Origin: Nitrobacter winogradskyi
GTDB lineage: Bacteria; Pseudomonadota; Alphaproteobacteria; Rhizobiales; Xanthobacteraceae
DNA: 41,200 bases
Assembly (NCBI RefSeq): GCF_006539545.1
Contig: NZ_BJNF01000040.1
Coordinates: 1 to 41,200 of the forward strand
Direction of reading: 5' to 3'
This document shows, piece after piece, positions 25,397 to 34,064 of this stretch. Made by a program: the position numbers and the translations under genes. Position 1 is the stretch's first letter. The number at the start of each line of letters is the position of its first letter. The notes under the pieces are model-generated. The model ran no database searches and had not been told where the DNA came from. It saw only the letters and a program-made list of their open reading frames with translations.

Positions 25397-26838
25397 CGTG
25401 ACTCCACAGCGGCGAGCGGCGACGCCACCGATTCCAGCGGTCGCCGCTCGGCGGCGATTCCGAATCGCCAGCCGATCAGCGCGGCCGCGACCATCAGCGC
25501 CGATCCGAAACAATATCCGATGAATACGCTGTCACGCGAGCCGCTGTCGATCAAGGCGCCGAACAGCGCGGGACCGGCAACGCCGCCGATTGCGGTCCCC
25601 ACGCAATAGAACACCGCGATCGCCAGCGCCCGCACTTCAAGCGGAAAGGTCTCGCTCACGGTCAGGTAAGCCGCGCTGGCCGCCGGCGAGGCAAAGAAAA
25701 AGATCACCATCCATGCAATCATCTGGGTCTGCGCGGTGAGAACGCCGGCGGCGAAGAGATAGCCGGTTATGGCGAGCAGGATGCCGGAGATTCCGTAGGT
25801 GAACGCGATCATCGCGCGTCGTCCGACGGTATCGAACAGCCGGCCGAGCAGCAGCGGCCCGAGAAAATTGCTCGCCGCGAACGGCAGAAGGTACCAGCCG
25901 ATCTGATCCGCCGGAATGTTGAAGAAGGTCGACAGCACCAGCGCATAGGTAAAGAAGATCGCGTTGTAGAAGAACGCCTGCGCGGTCATCAGCGCGAGGC
26001 CGACCAGCGAGCGTTTGCGATATACTTTGAACAACGTCCGGGCTACCTCGCGCAGCGGTGTGTGGCTGCGCATCCGAAGCTCAATCACCGGCCAGACCCC
26101 GCCGGCAGGCTGACCCGGATCGCGAACCGCCCTCCGTTCGATGCCGGCGACGATGCGCGCCGCTTCCTCCGGCCGGCCATGAACCATCAGCCAGCGGGGG
26201 CTTTCCGGAATCCAGAGCCGCATCACAAACACCACAAGTCCGAGAATCGCGCCAGTGAGAAATGCAAGCCGCCAGCCCAATTCGGGATCGATGACGTGTG
26301 GATCGAGCAGGACGATCGAACCCCCCGCGCCCAGGGCCGCGCCGATCCAGAAACTGCCATTAATGGTCAGATCGGTCCAGCCGCGATACCGCGCCGGCAC
26401 CAGTTCCTGGATCGTCGAATTGATCGCGGTATATTCGCCCCCGATGCCCGCTCCCGTGAAAAACCGGAACAGCGCGAAGCTGGCGAGATCCCAGGACAGC
26501 GCCGTCGCCGCGGTCGCGACCAGATAGAGCGTCAATGTGGCGAAGAAAAGCTTCTTGCGTCCGATGCGATCCGTCAGCCAGCCGAAGCCCAGCGCGCCGA
26601 GCACGGCGCCCACAAGATAGGCGCTGCCGGCGACGCCGATATCGAGATTGCTGAACTGAAGGGTGGGACTGTCCTTGAGCGCGCCGGATAATGCGCCGGC
26701 CAGCGTCACCTCCAGCCCGTCCAGTATCCATGTGATCCCGAGAGCGGTTACAACCCGCGTATGGAACGGGCTCCAGCGGAGACTGTCGAGACGGGCGGGA
26801 ATGTCTGTCTCGACGATCCGGTCATTCCGTTCCTGCAA
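25393..26838 (-). CDS. MFS transporter at the head of the trehalose operon
   Basis: A 481-residue, twelve-helix major facilitator protein. GWLTDRIGRKKLFF near residues 84-97 is MFS motif A, GAGIGGEYTAINS is in helix 4, WIPESPRWL follows helix 6 and a second motif A-like GRLFDTVGRRAM comes later. This pattern fits the sugar porter/metabolite-proton symporter group. The start is TTG at 26838 with AAGGTG just upstream; no ATG is available in frame early on. Its stop overlaps the otsB start. Export or uptake of trehalose or another compatible solute is a reasonable guess from context only. Confidence 0.87.
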   Translation of the reverse strand: MQERNDRIVETDIPARLDSLRWSPFHTRVVTALGITWILDGLEVTLAGALSGALKDSPTLQFSNLDIGVAGSAYLVGAVLGALGFGWLTDRIGRKKLFFATLTLYLVATAATALSWDLASFALFRFFTGAGIGGEYTAINSTIQELVPARYRGWTDLTINGSFWIGAALGAGGSIVLLDPHVIDPELGWRLAFLTGAILGLVVFVMRLWIPESPRWLMVHGRPEEAARIVAGIERRAVRDPGQPAGGVWPVIELRMRSHTPLREVARTLFKVYRKRSLVGLALMTAQAFFYNAIFFTYALVLSTFFNIPADQIGWYLLPFAASNFLGPLLLGRLFDTVGRRAMIAFTYGISGILLAITGYLFAAGVLTAQTQMIAWMVIFFFASPAASAAYLTVSETFPLEVRALAIAVFYCVGTAIGGVAGPALFGALIDSGSRDSVFIGYCFGSALMVAAALIGWRFGIAAERRPLESVASPLAAVESR

Positions 26839-26904
26839 TGATCACCTTCAATCGTCAAAGACCGCGAATTGTCGGGCCGCTGCCGCTCCGGACCCTTTGC
26901 CGCA

Positions 26905-26930
26905 AACGCGCAACTCCGCTCCCCGGTTCC
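26905..26930 (-). promoter_or_regulatory. EcfG-type general stress promoter of the MFS-otsB-GH15 operon
   Basis: On the minus strand, GGAAC (26930-26926), 17 bases, then CGTT (26908-26905), matching the EcfG consensus. It lies 67 bases upstream of the TTG start. With the similar site before otsA it gives two independent hits in one pathway. The remainder of the 26839-27147 gap holds only the leader of the OmpA-like gene. Confidence 0.65.
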
Positions 26931-27147
26931 CAATCCACGGACGCCCACCGATTCACCCCCTGACATCATGGCTTTAGTGATTTGAACAAACTTCCACCGA
27001 GCGACGTCAAATCAGGACTGTCGGGCAGAATATTCAAACCCGCCTTTGTGATGCCGGTCACGGTAATGGTGTCGCAGGTCATGCATAGAGAATGCTAGGC
27101 TGACGGCCCATCGCGTGGCGGACTTATAGTGATAAAGGGAGATAATC

Positions 27148-27789
27148 ATGTTGATTCAGAGGATTTCCGGGAAAAGCCTGGCAGCAGCCATCCTGGCGGC
27201 CGGCCTGATGGCGATCGCGGCGCCGCAGGGCGTCTCGGCTGAGGACCTTTCCGCCCAGCAGATCATCGACGGGCTAAAAGTCTCGAAAACGCGAAGCCTG
27301 AGCGCGTCACCACGGCCGACGCTTGATCCGAACGATCTCAACTTCGTCCAAAAGGTCCGCGGCAAGACGCGCTCGCTGTCCATGGGCGACCGCAGTCAAC
27401 TGGCGGAGATTGCCGCCAAGCGCCCGAAGATCGATCTGGACATCAATTTCGATTTCGATTCCGCCGCCGTGACCTCGCGTACTGAACCGCAGTTGCACAG
27501 CCTTGGGAAGGCGCTGACCAGCGACGAACTGGCAGGCTCCGTCATCATGCTCGGCGGGCACACCGACGGCAAGGGATCCGACACCTACAATCAGATCCTC
27601 TCCGAACGCCGGGCTGAAGCCGTGAAACGCTTCCTTGTCGAGACGTACAAGATTCCAGCGGCGAATCTGGTCGCGGCCGGATACGGAAAAGAGGGATACA
27701 AAAACCCCGCGGACCCGCTCGCTGCTGAAAACCGTCGCGTCGAGGTCGTCAACATGGCCACCAAGGACCAGGCCGCGAATAGCCAGTGA
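27148..27789 (+). CDS. OmpA-family outer-membrane/peptidoglycan-linked protein
   Basis: A 213-residue precursor with a signal peptide (about 1-31, ending GVSAED). The C-terminal OmpA domain occupies about 92-205, with FDFDSAAVTS, GGHTDGKGSDTYN and LSERRAEAVKRFL; the Asp and Arg of these motifs bind diaminopimelate in peptidoglycan. No N-terminal barrel and no lipobox Cys are visible, so it is a soluble periplasmic or peripheral wall-binding protein. SD GGGAGA lies 6 bases before ATG 27148. It precedes the caspase-fold gene by 239 bases; a hairpin in between argues for separate transcripts. Confidence 0.88.
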   Translation: MLIQRISGKSLAAAILAAGLMAIAAPQGVSAEDLSAQQIIDGLKVSKTRSLSASPRPTLDPNDLNFVQKVRGKTRSLSMGDRSQLAEIAAKRPKIDLDINFDFDSAAVTSRTEPQLHSLGKALTSDELAGSVIMLGGHTDGKGSDTYNQILSERRAEAVKRFLVETYKIPAANLVAAGYGKEGYKNPADPLAAENRRVEVVNMATKDQAANSQ

Positions 27790-27801
27790 ATGAGCCGCAG
27801 A

Positions 27802-27831
27802 CAGGCGCATCGGAGCTGTCCCATGCGCCTG
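27802..27831. terminator. Hairpin downstream of the OmpA-like gene
   Basis: CAGGCGCAT (27802-27810) pairs with ATGCGCCTG (27823-27831) over a 12-base loop, 13 bases after the stop. No T tract follows, so termination would be weak or Rho-assisted. Confidence 0.35.
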
Positions 27832-27970
27832 CCATCGGGCGTTGACGCAGCCCGCGCGGTGGATCGCGGGTGGGCCGCTCTGGCGCCATTGACAGGCGCT
27901 GCGCCGCCTGTTTGAAAAGACGGATCGTGTAAGATAGGGTCGCCACGGCGCAGGCTGAACGGCATCCGCA

Positions 27971-28026
27971 TTGGGACTGTTGCCTTGGGACTGTTGCCTT
28001 GGGACCGTTGCCTTGGAACTGTCGTC
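27971..28026 (+). repeat. Four tandem 14-bp repeats in the leader of the caspase-fold gene
   Basis: TTGGGACTGTTGCC occurs at 27971-27984 and 27985-27998, then TTGGGACCGTTGCC at 27999-28012 and TTGGAACTGTCGTC at 28013-28026. The array ends two bases before ATG 28029 and occupies the place of the ribosome-binding site, where no good SD is otherwise seen. Confidence 0.8.
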
Positions 28027-28028
28027 GC

Positions 28029-29603
28029 ATGAACATTCGGGTCGCGGTGATGGCGGTGTTGACGCTGACCATGGTGCTCGCGATGGCGCCGGTCGCATCA
28101 GCCGCGACGGACGGCAGCGCGCGGGTCGCGCTCGTGATCGGCAACGCCGTCTATCCGGACAGTGAAGCGCCGCTCAAGGAGCCGATCAACGATGCCCGCG
28201 ATGTCGCCGCCGAACTCAAGCGCAACGGGTTCGACGTCGAAACCGGAGAGAACCTGACCGGCGACGCCATGCGCCTCGCGCTCAAGCGCCTGTACACCCG
28301 CATCAAGCCCGGCAGCGTCGCGCTGATCTTCTTCAGCGGATACGGCATCCAGTCCGGACGCCAAAGCTATCTGATCCCGGTCGACGCACAACTGTGGACC
28401 GAAGCGGACGTGCGCCGCGACGGCTTCAGCCTCGAGACCATCCTGGGTGAGATCAATAATCGCGGCGCCGGAGTCAAGATCGCGCTGCTCGACGCCTCCC
28501 GCCGCAATCCGTTCGAGCGCCGCTTCCGCAGCTTTTCGGCCGGTCTGGCGCCAGTGATCGCACCGAGCGGATCGCTGGTGATGTATTCCGCCGCGCTGAG
28601 TTCGGTGGTGGGTGATGTGAGCGCCGATCACAGCCTGTTCGTAAGCGAATTGCTGAAGGAGATCCGGGTTCCCGGCCTGACAGCCGAGCAAACGCTGAAT
28701 CGCACCCGCGTCGGCGTGACGCGCGCCTCGCGCGCCGAGCAGGTGCCGTGGATTTCATCGTCCCTGGCGGAGGATTTTTACTTTATTCCGGGTCAGGAAA
28801 GTCAGGCTGACGCCGCCGCGACGCTATCAATGCCGCCCCGTCCGCAAACCGAGGCTCCATCTGCGCCCGCTGCGCCGCCTGCGTCCGCATCTGCCCCGCC
28901 CGCATCGGCTTCGCCCGCACCCGCGCCGTCCACGACGCCCTCCGCATCGACGACGCCCGATCCGGCGCAGACGCCTGCTCCATCACAGACACCTGCCGTC
29001 GCGTCCGCGCCTCCGGAGCCCGTCCCCTCGCCGACCCAGGTTCCGGAACCTGCGGCGGAGCCTCGGCCGCAAGCCCGGGATAACGAAAAGACCGAGCTCG
29101 CCCTGGCGGAGGATCCAACGATCAAGTCGCTGACGGCCAGAATCGCCGCCAAGACAGATGACGCCAGCGCGCTGTATCGGCGTGGGCAGGTCTATGCCAG
29201 CAAAGGCGCCTACGCGCTCGCCATCAAGGACTTCGATGCGACGATCCGGCTGAATCCGAAAGACGTTGAGGCCTACAACAATCGCTGCTGGGTCCGGACC
29301 GTGACCGGCGAGTTGCAGGCTGCGCGGCGAGATTGCGACGAGGCCCTCAGGCTGAGGTCGAATTTCGTGGATGCGCTGGATAGCCGCGGCCTGCTCAATC
29401 TGAAAAGCGGCGCGAACAAAAAGGCGATCGCGGACTTCGACGCGGCGCTCAAGATCAACCCCAGGCTGACCTCCTCGCTCTACGGACGAGGACTTGCCAG
29501 GCAGCGCAGCGGCGCCGTCGCTGAGGGTAGCCTCGACATCGCCAACGCCAAGGCAATGGATCCCGACATCGCGAAGGAGTTTGCCGATTACGGCGTGCGT
29601 TGA
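28029..29603 (+). CDS. Secreted caspase-fold (peptidase C14-like) protein with TPRs, catalytic dyad replaced
   Basis: The 524-residue precursor has a signal peptide (1-25), a caspase p20-like domain (about 30-255), a Pro/Ala/Ser-rich linker (about 262-365) and three TPRs (about 385-510). The fold is clear: RVALVIGNAVYP (32-43), NDARDVAAEL (54-63), YLIPVDAQ (114-121). In active homologues the catalytic residues lie in (Y/F)(Y/F)xGHG and DACR. Here they read FFSGYG with Tyr105 for His, and LDASRRNPF with Ser157 for Cys. It should not be a cysteine protease; a binding or scaffold role in the periplasm is likely. His-to-Tyr with Cys-to-Ser is a recurrent change among prokaryotic caspase homologues. 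ATG 28029 directly follows the tandem repeats. A paralogue lies at 40232. Confidence 0.87.
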   Translation: MNIRVAVMAVLTLTMVLAMAPVASAATDGSARVALVIGNAVYPDSEAPLKEPINDARDVAAELKRNGFDVETGENLTGDAMRLALKRLYTRIKPGSVALIFFSGYGIQSGRQSYLIPVDAQLWTEADVRRDGFSLETILGEINNRGAGVKIALLDASRRNPFERRFRSFSAGLAPVIAPSGSLVMYSAALSSVVGDVSADHSLFVSELLKEIRVPGLTAEQTLNRTRVGVTRASRAEQVPWISSSLAEDFYFIPGQESQADAAATLSMPPRPQTEAPSAPAAPPASASAPPASASPAPAPSTTPSASTTPDPAQTPAPSQTPAVASAPPEPVPSPTQVPEPAAEPRPQARDNEKTELALAEDPTIKSLTARIAAKTDDASALYRRGQVYASKGAYALAIKDFDATIRLNPKDVEAYNNRCWVRTVTGELQAARRDCDEALRLRSNFVDALDSRGLLNLKSGANKKAIADFDAALKINPRLTSSLYGRGLARQRSGAVAEGSLDIANAKAMDPDIAKEFADYGVR

Positions 29604-29714
29604 CGTCATGGACCACACTGCGTGATTTGCCACCGGTTTGTTTTGCGATTGCGGATGCACCTCATAAGTCTCCGCATCAGAGCGCGCGGCCCGTTTCAAT
29701 GTGAGAATTGCAGA

Positions 29715-30638
29715 GTGAGGCGACTTTCGGATACTGGATTTGGGCCGAGGTGCACGCGTAAGCTCGCCTCCGGCCTGTTTTTTTGTGTGGCGGTGGCGAC
29801 GCTAGGCATCATGAACCCTTCGCTCGCCGCCGATGACGCCGAGCCATCCGGGGGCGCCCTCGTGACGGTCGTCCGCGCCACCAATGCCTGCTTTTCCGAA
29901 ATGGTTCGTGTGACCGGCTTCGTTGTCGCGCGCCAGGAAGCGGTGGCCGGCCCCGACTCGGAAGGATCGCTTGTCACCGACGTGCTCGTTCGCGAAGGCG
30001 ACACCGTCGCGCTGAATCAGGAGCTCGCCCGGCTGACGCCCCCGCCAGGCGGCAAATCGGGATCGACCCTGCGCGCGCCCGCTGCTGGCCTCGTCACCCA
30101 GGTCCGTACCGTCGTCGGAGCGCCCGCCTCGCCACAGGCCGGACCGATGTTTCGGATCGCCGTCAACAATGAGGTCGAACTGGATGCCGAGGTGCCTTCG
30201 ATCCATGTGCTCAAGCTCAACCCGGGCGCGAGCGCGCGCGTCAGTCGCGAGGACGGTTCCGATCTGGTGGGGCGCGTCCGGCTGGTCTCGCCCGAGATCG
30301 ATCGCAAGACCCAGATGGGCCATGTCCGGCTGTCCCTGAGCGCGGATCCGGGCTTGAGGATCGGCATGTTCGCCCGCGCCAGCATCGACGCCAAGCGCAG
30401 TTGCGGCGTGGCGATTCCCCGCTCCGCGATCGACCACCTGACGATTCAGGTGGTGAATGGAGATATCGTGGAGAAGCGGCGCGTCCGCATCGGATTGACC
30501 TCCGACACCGCCGTCGAAATCCTCGAAGGACTGAAAGCCGGAGAAACCGTCGTGGCCGACGCCGGCACCTCGCTGCATGACGGCGACCGGGTCAAGGCCA
30601 TATTCACAGATGACCTCGATCGATCGCGAGCACATTGA
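29715..30638 (+). CDS. RND efflux periplasmic adaptor (HlyD/MFP family)
   Basis: A 307-residue precursor with a signal peptide (about 1-35, ending PSLAADD), a short biotinyl-lipoyl-like region (GSLVTDVLVREGDTVALNQ... APAAGLVTQV), and beta-barrel and membrane-proximal domains (VSPEIDRKTQMGHVRLS; AGETVVADAG). The long coiled-coil hairpin usual between the lipoyl halves is almost absent, so it is a short adaptor. It would join the RND pump encoded next, whose start overlaps its stop by one base. Start is uncertain: GTG 29715 gives the best signal peptide; a GTG at 29622 is also in frame. The cargo is unknown. Confidence 0.82.
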   Translation: MRRLSDTGFGPRCTRKLASGLFFCVAVATLGIMNPSLAADDAEPSGGALVTVVRATNACFSEMVRVTGFVVARQEAVAGPDSEGSLVTDVLVREGDTVALNQELARLTPPPGGKSGSTLRAPAAGLVTQVRTVVGAPASPQAGPMFRIAVNNEVELDAEVPSIHVLKLNPGASARVSREDGSDLVGRVRLVSPEIDRKTQMGHVRLSLSADPGLRIGMFARASIDAKRSCGVAIPRSAIDHLTIQVVNGDIVEKRRVRIGLTSDTAVEILEGLKAGETVVADAGTSLHDGDRVKAIFTDDLDRSRAH

Positions 30639-33600
30639 TGGCCTCCAATATTTCCGCCTGGTCGATCCGGAATCCGCTTCCGTCCGTCCTCTTCTCGATC
30701 ATTCTGCTGATTCTGGGCTGGGTCAGCTTCACCAACCTCGCGGTCACGCGGCTGCCGAGCGCGGATATCCCGGTGATCTCGGTGGCGGTCTCGCAGTTCG
30801 GCGCCGCGCCAGCCGAACTTGAAGCCCAGGTCACCAAGACCATCGAGGATGGCGTTTCGGGCGTCGAGGGCGTCAGGCATATCTCGTCCTCGATCACCGA
30901 CGGGCTGTCGTTGACCACCATCCAGTTCGCGCTGGAGACCAATACCGATCGTGCGCTGAACGACGTCAAGGACGCCGTGACGCGGGTCCGCGCCAATCTC
31001 CCGCAGAACGTCAACGAACCGCTGATCCAGCGCGTCGACGTCATCGGATTGCCGATCGTCACCTATGCCGCGATATCGCCCGGCAAAACGCCTGAACAAC
31101 TGTCCTATTTCGTCGACGACGTGGTCAAGCGGACATTGCAGGGCGTGCGCGGCGTCGCCCAGGTCGAGCGTATCGGCGGCGTCGAGCGCGAAATCCTGGT
31201 GTCGCTCGATCCGGACCGGTTGCAGGCTGTCGGGCTGACGGCGGTCGATGTCAGCCAGCGGCTGCGCGGCATCAACGTCGATGTCGCCGGCGGGCGGGCG
31301 GAGATCGGACAGAACGATCAGGCCATCCGGACCCTTGCCGGCGCCAAGACCCTTAACGAACTGGCGGGCACGATGATTTCCCTGCCGGGCGGCAGTGAAA
31401 TCCGGCTCGACGATCTCGGAACGGTGACCGATACCATCGCCGACCGCCGGACCTTCGCCCGCTTCAACGGCGAACCGGTGGTCGCGCTTGGCATCAAACG
31501 CTCCAAGGGAGCGAGCGATGTCGTGGTGGCGGAGGCGGTGCAGGAGCGGATCAACGCTCTCAAAGAGCAGTATCCCGACGTCGACCTGAAGCTCATCGAC
31601 ACCTCCGTCGAGTTCACCAAAGGCAATTACGAGGCGGCGATCTCGACGCTTTTCGAAGGCGCGACCCTCGCCGTCATCATCGTTTTCCTGTTCCTGCGCG
31701 ATATCCGCGCCACCATCATCGCCGCGATCTCGCTGCCGCTGTCGATTTTTCCCGCCTTCTGGGCGATGGACATTCTCGGCTTCTCGCTGAACCTGGTCAG
31801 CTTCCTGGCCATCACGCTCTCGACCGGCATCCTTGTCGACGACGCCATCGTCGAGATCGAGAACATCGTGCGCCACATGCGGATGGGCAAGTCACCCTAC
31901 CGCGCCGCGCTGGAAGCCGCGGACGAGATCGGCCTTGCCGTGATCGCGATCAGTCTCACCATCATCGCGATCTTCGCGCCGGCAAGCTTCATGTCGGGCA
32001 TCGCGGGGCAGTTCTTCAAGCAGTTCGGCATCACCGTATCGGTGCAGGTGTTCTTCTCGCTGCTGGCCGCGCGTTTGGTGACGCCCGTGCTTGCCGCTTA
32101 CTTCATGAAGGATCATCCGCATGAGGCTCCGCCGCCGGGGCGCGTGCTGCGCGCCTATACCAGGCTCGTGACCTGGTCGGTGCGGCATTACATCATCACC
32201 GTTCTGATCGGATTCGCTGTCTTTGCCGCCTCGATCTGGAGCATCAAGCTGCTGCCGCAGGGCTTCCTGCCGGCGCAGGACACCGCGCGCTCGCTGCTGG
32301 CGATCGAGCTGCCGCCCGGATCACAGCTCGCCCATACCGAAAAGGTCACGGAAGGCATCGCGGCGCGATTGCGCAAACGGCCGGAGGTGACGAGCGTCTT
32401 CGTCGACGGCGGACGGGTGCCGCCCGGACTTCAGGAGGTGCGCCGCGCGTCCCTGATCATCAACTATACCCCCAAGCAGGACCGCGGCATCACCCAGCGC
32501 GAGCTTGAACTCTCGATCGGACAGGAGCTCGAAAGCGTTCCCGACGTTCGTTACTGGTTCCTCGACGAGAATGGCTTGCGCGCGGTTGCGCTGGTGGTGA
32601 CCGGGCCCGACATCGGCATCGTCAGCAATGTCGCGAACGAACTGGCGACGCAGATGAAACGCATCCCGCTGATCGCCAACGTCACGCCGGAGACATCGCT
32701 CGACCGTCCCGAACTGCGCATCCGGCCGCGGGCTGATCTGGCCGCGCGCCTCGGCGTTTCGACCGAGCAGCTCTCGCAAACCATCCGCGTGGCGACGATC
32801 GGCGACGTCGGCCCCGCGCTGGCGAAGTTCGACGCCGGCGACCGCCAGGTTCCGATCCGCGTGCAACTCGAAGACGGCGCACGCGCCGACCTGAAGGTGC
32901 TGGAGCAGATGCGGGTGCCGATCGGCGGCGGCCGCGGCCATGTCCCGCTTTCCGTCGTTGCCGACATCAGATTGGATCAAGGCCCCACCAGCATCAACCG
33001 CTACGACCGCGAGCGGCAGGCGACCGTCGCGGCCGACCTCGTCGGAACGGCCGCGCTCGGCGATGCGACCGACATGATCAACGATCTGCCGGTGATGAAG
33101 AGCTTGCCGAAGGGCGTGCGGGTCAATCCGTCGGGCGACGCCGAAAGCCTGAACGAACTGTCCGCGGGATTCGCGACAGCGATCACCGCCGGACTGATGA
33201 TGGTTTATGCGGTTCTGGTGCTGCTGTTCGGCACGTTCCTGCAACCGATCACCATCCTGTTCTCGCTGCCGCTCTCGATAGGCGGTGCGATCATGGCGCT
33301 GCTGCTCACCGGCAAGCAGCTCACGACTCCGGTCTGGATCGGCATCCTGATGCTGATGGGCATCGTCACCAAGAACGCCATCATGCTGGTCGAGTTCGCC
33401 ATCGAATCGATCCGCGAAGGCCGCGCACGGGAAGAGGCGATGATCGACGCCGGCATGAAGCGCGCGCGCCCGATCGTCATGACCACCGTCGCGATGGTCG
33501 CAGGCATGATGCCGAGTGCGCTTGCATTCGGCGCCGGCGGTGAATTCCGCTCGCCGATGGCGCTCGCGGTGATCGGCGGGCTGTTGTTTTCGACGATACT

Positions 33601-33766
33601 GTCGCTGGTGTTCGTGCCGGCGATGTTCCTGCTGATGGATGATGTCGGCAAGTTCATCTGGCGTCACGGCAAACGGGTGTTGACCTCGGGCGCGGAGATC
33701 GCCCAGCCGGAAACGGCCGAACACAAAAAGCCAACGAGCGCCGTACCGCTTCCCGGCGCCGAATAA
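30638..33766 (+). CDS. RND multidrug-type efflux permease (HAE1/AcrB family)
   Basis: A 1042-residue inner-membrane proton antiporter with the AcrB layout: helix 1, a large periplasmic loop, helices 2-6, helix 7, a second loop and helices 8-12. Key residues are the proton-relay pair Asp401/Asp402 in STGILVDDAIVEIEN (helix 4), FLPAQDT at the start of loop two and GIVTKNAIMLVEFA in helix 10. Trimers expel hydrophobic compounds across the envelope. ATG 30638 overlaps the adaptor stop (TGATG), so the two are one operon. No outer-membrane factor gene is present; the pump must borrow one. No local regulator is adjacent. Confidence 0.95.
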   Translation: MASNISAWSIRNPLPSVLFSIILLILGWVSFTNLAVTRLPSADIPVISVAVSQFGAAPAELEAQVTKTIEDGVSGVEGVRHISSSITDGLSLTTIQFALETNTDRALNDVKDAVTRVRANLPQNVNEPLIQRVDVIGLPIVTYAAISPGKTPEQLSYFVDDVVKRTLQGVRGVAQVERIGGVEREILVSLDPDRLQAVGLTAVDVSQRLRGINVDVAGGRAEIGQNDQAIRTLAGAKTLNELAGTMISLPGGSEIRLDDLGTVTDTIADRRTFARFNGEPVVALGIKRSKGASDVVVAEAVQERINALKEQYPDVDLKLIDTSVEFTKGNYEAAISTLFEGATLAVIIVFLFLRDIRATIIAAISLPLSIFPAFWAMDILGFSLNLVSFLAITLSTGILVDDAIVEIENIVRHMRMGKSPYRAALEAADEIGLAVIAISLTIIAIFAPASFMSGIAGQFFKQFGITVSVQVFFSLLAARLVTPVLAAYFMKDHPHEAPPPGRVLRAYTRLVTWSVRHYIITVLIGFAVFAASIWSIKLLPQGFLPAQDTARSLLAIELPPGSQLAHTEKVTEGIAARLRKRPEVTSVFVDGGRVPPGLQEVRRASLIINYTPKQDRGITQRELELSIGQELESVPDVRYWFLDENGLRAVALVVTGPDIGIVSNVANELATQMKRIPLIANVTPETSLDRPELRIRPRADLAARLGVSTEQLSQTIRVATIGDVGPALAKFDAGDRQVPIRVQLEDGARADLKVLEQMRVPIGGGRGHVPLSVVADIRLDQGPTSINRYDRERQATVAADLVGTAALGDATDMINDLPVMKSLPKGVRVNPSGDAESLNELSAGFATAITAGLMMVYAVLVLLFGTFLQPITILFSLPLSIGGAIMALLLTGKQLTTPVWIGILMLMGIVTKNAIMLVEFAIESIREGRAREEAMIDAGMKRARPIVMTTVAMVAGMMPSALAFGAGGEFRSPMALAVIGGLLFSTILSLVFVPAMFLLMDDVGKFIWRHGKRVLTSGAEIAQPETAEHKKPTSAVPLPGAE

Positions 33767-33771
33767 GCGCT

Positions 33772-34014
33772 GGAGACTGTCACCGCTTCATGGAAGCGAT
33801 GAAATTCTCTATCTTTATATTTTAACACGTTTTCTTCATGCGAACCGGGTTCCATCCCAGAGCGGGATGAGGAAAAGCGTGTAGCGGTTTCCGCCCGCCT
33901 CACGCGTCTCAAAACACTGGGAATCGAAAGCCGAGGACATGCTTCGTTCGAAAACGCTGTAGCTAGAGCATCGGACCCGAAAGTGGGAACCGGTTTCGGA
34001 TAAATCCGATGCTC
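33772..34014. repeat. Large intergenic repeat mosaic after the RND operon
   Basis: In order: a C-type hairpin (ACTGTCACCGCTTCATGG / GAAGCGATGAAATTCTCT), a reversed ACACGTTTTCTTCATGCG core, a GGTTCCATCCCAGAGCGGG unit with AAAAGCGTGTAGCGG, a CCGAGGACATGCTTCG module, GTTCGAAAACGCTGTA, and a GAGCATCGGACCCG / GGGAACCGGTTTC / CGATGCTC hairpin. It fills the whole space between two convergent genes. Confidence 0.65.
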
Positions 34015-34064
34015 AATCAATTAACTGGAACGGCGGCGGTGATTCCATTTGACCGGCCGCCGCT

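Noticed and set aside
30446-33724. Long minus-strand frames over the RND permease
   Set aside because: Asp/His/Arg-rich translations typical of antisense to membrane-protein genes; no motifs.
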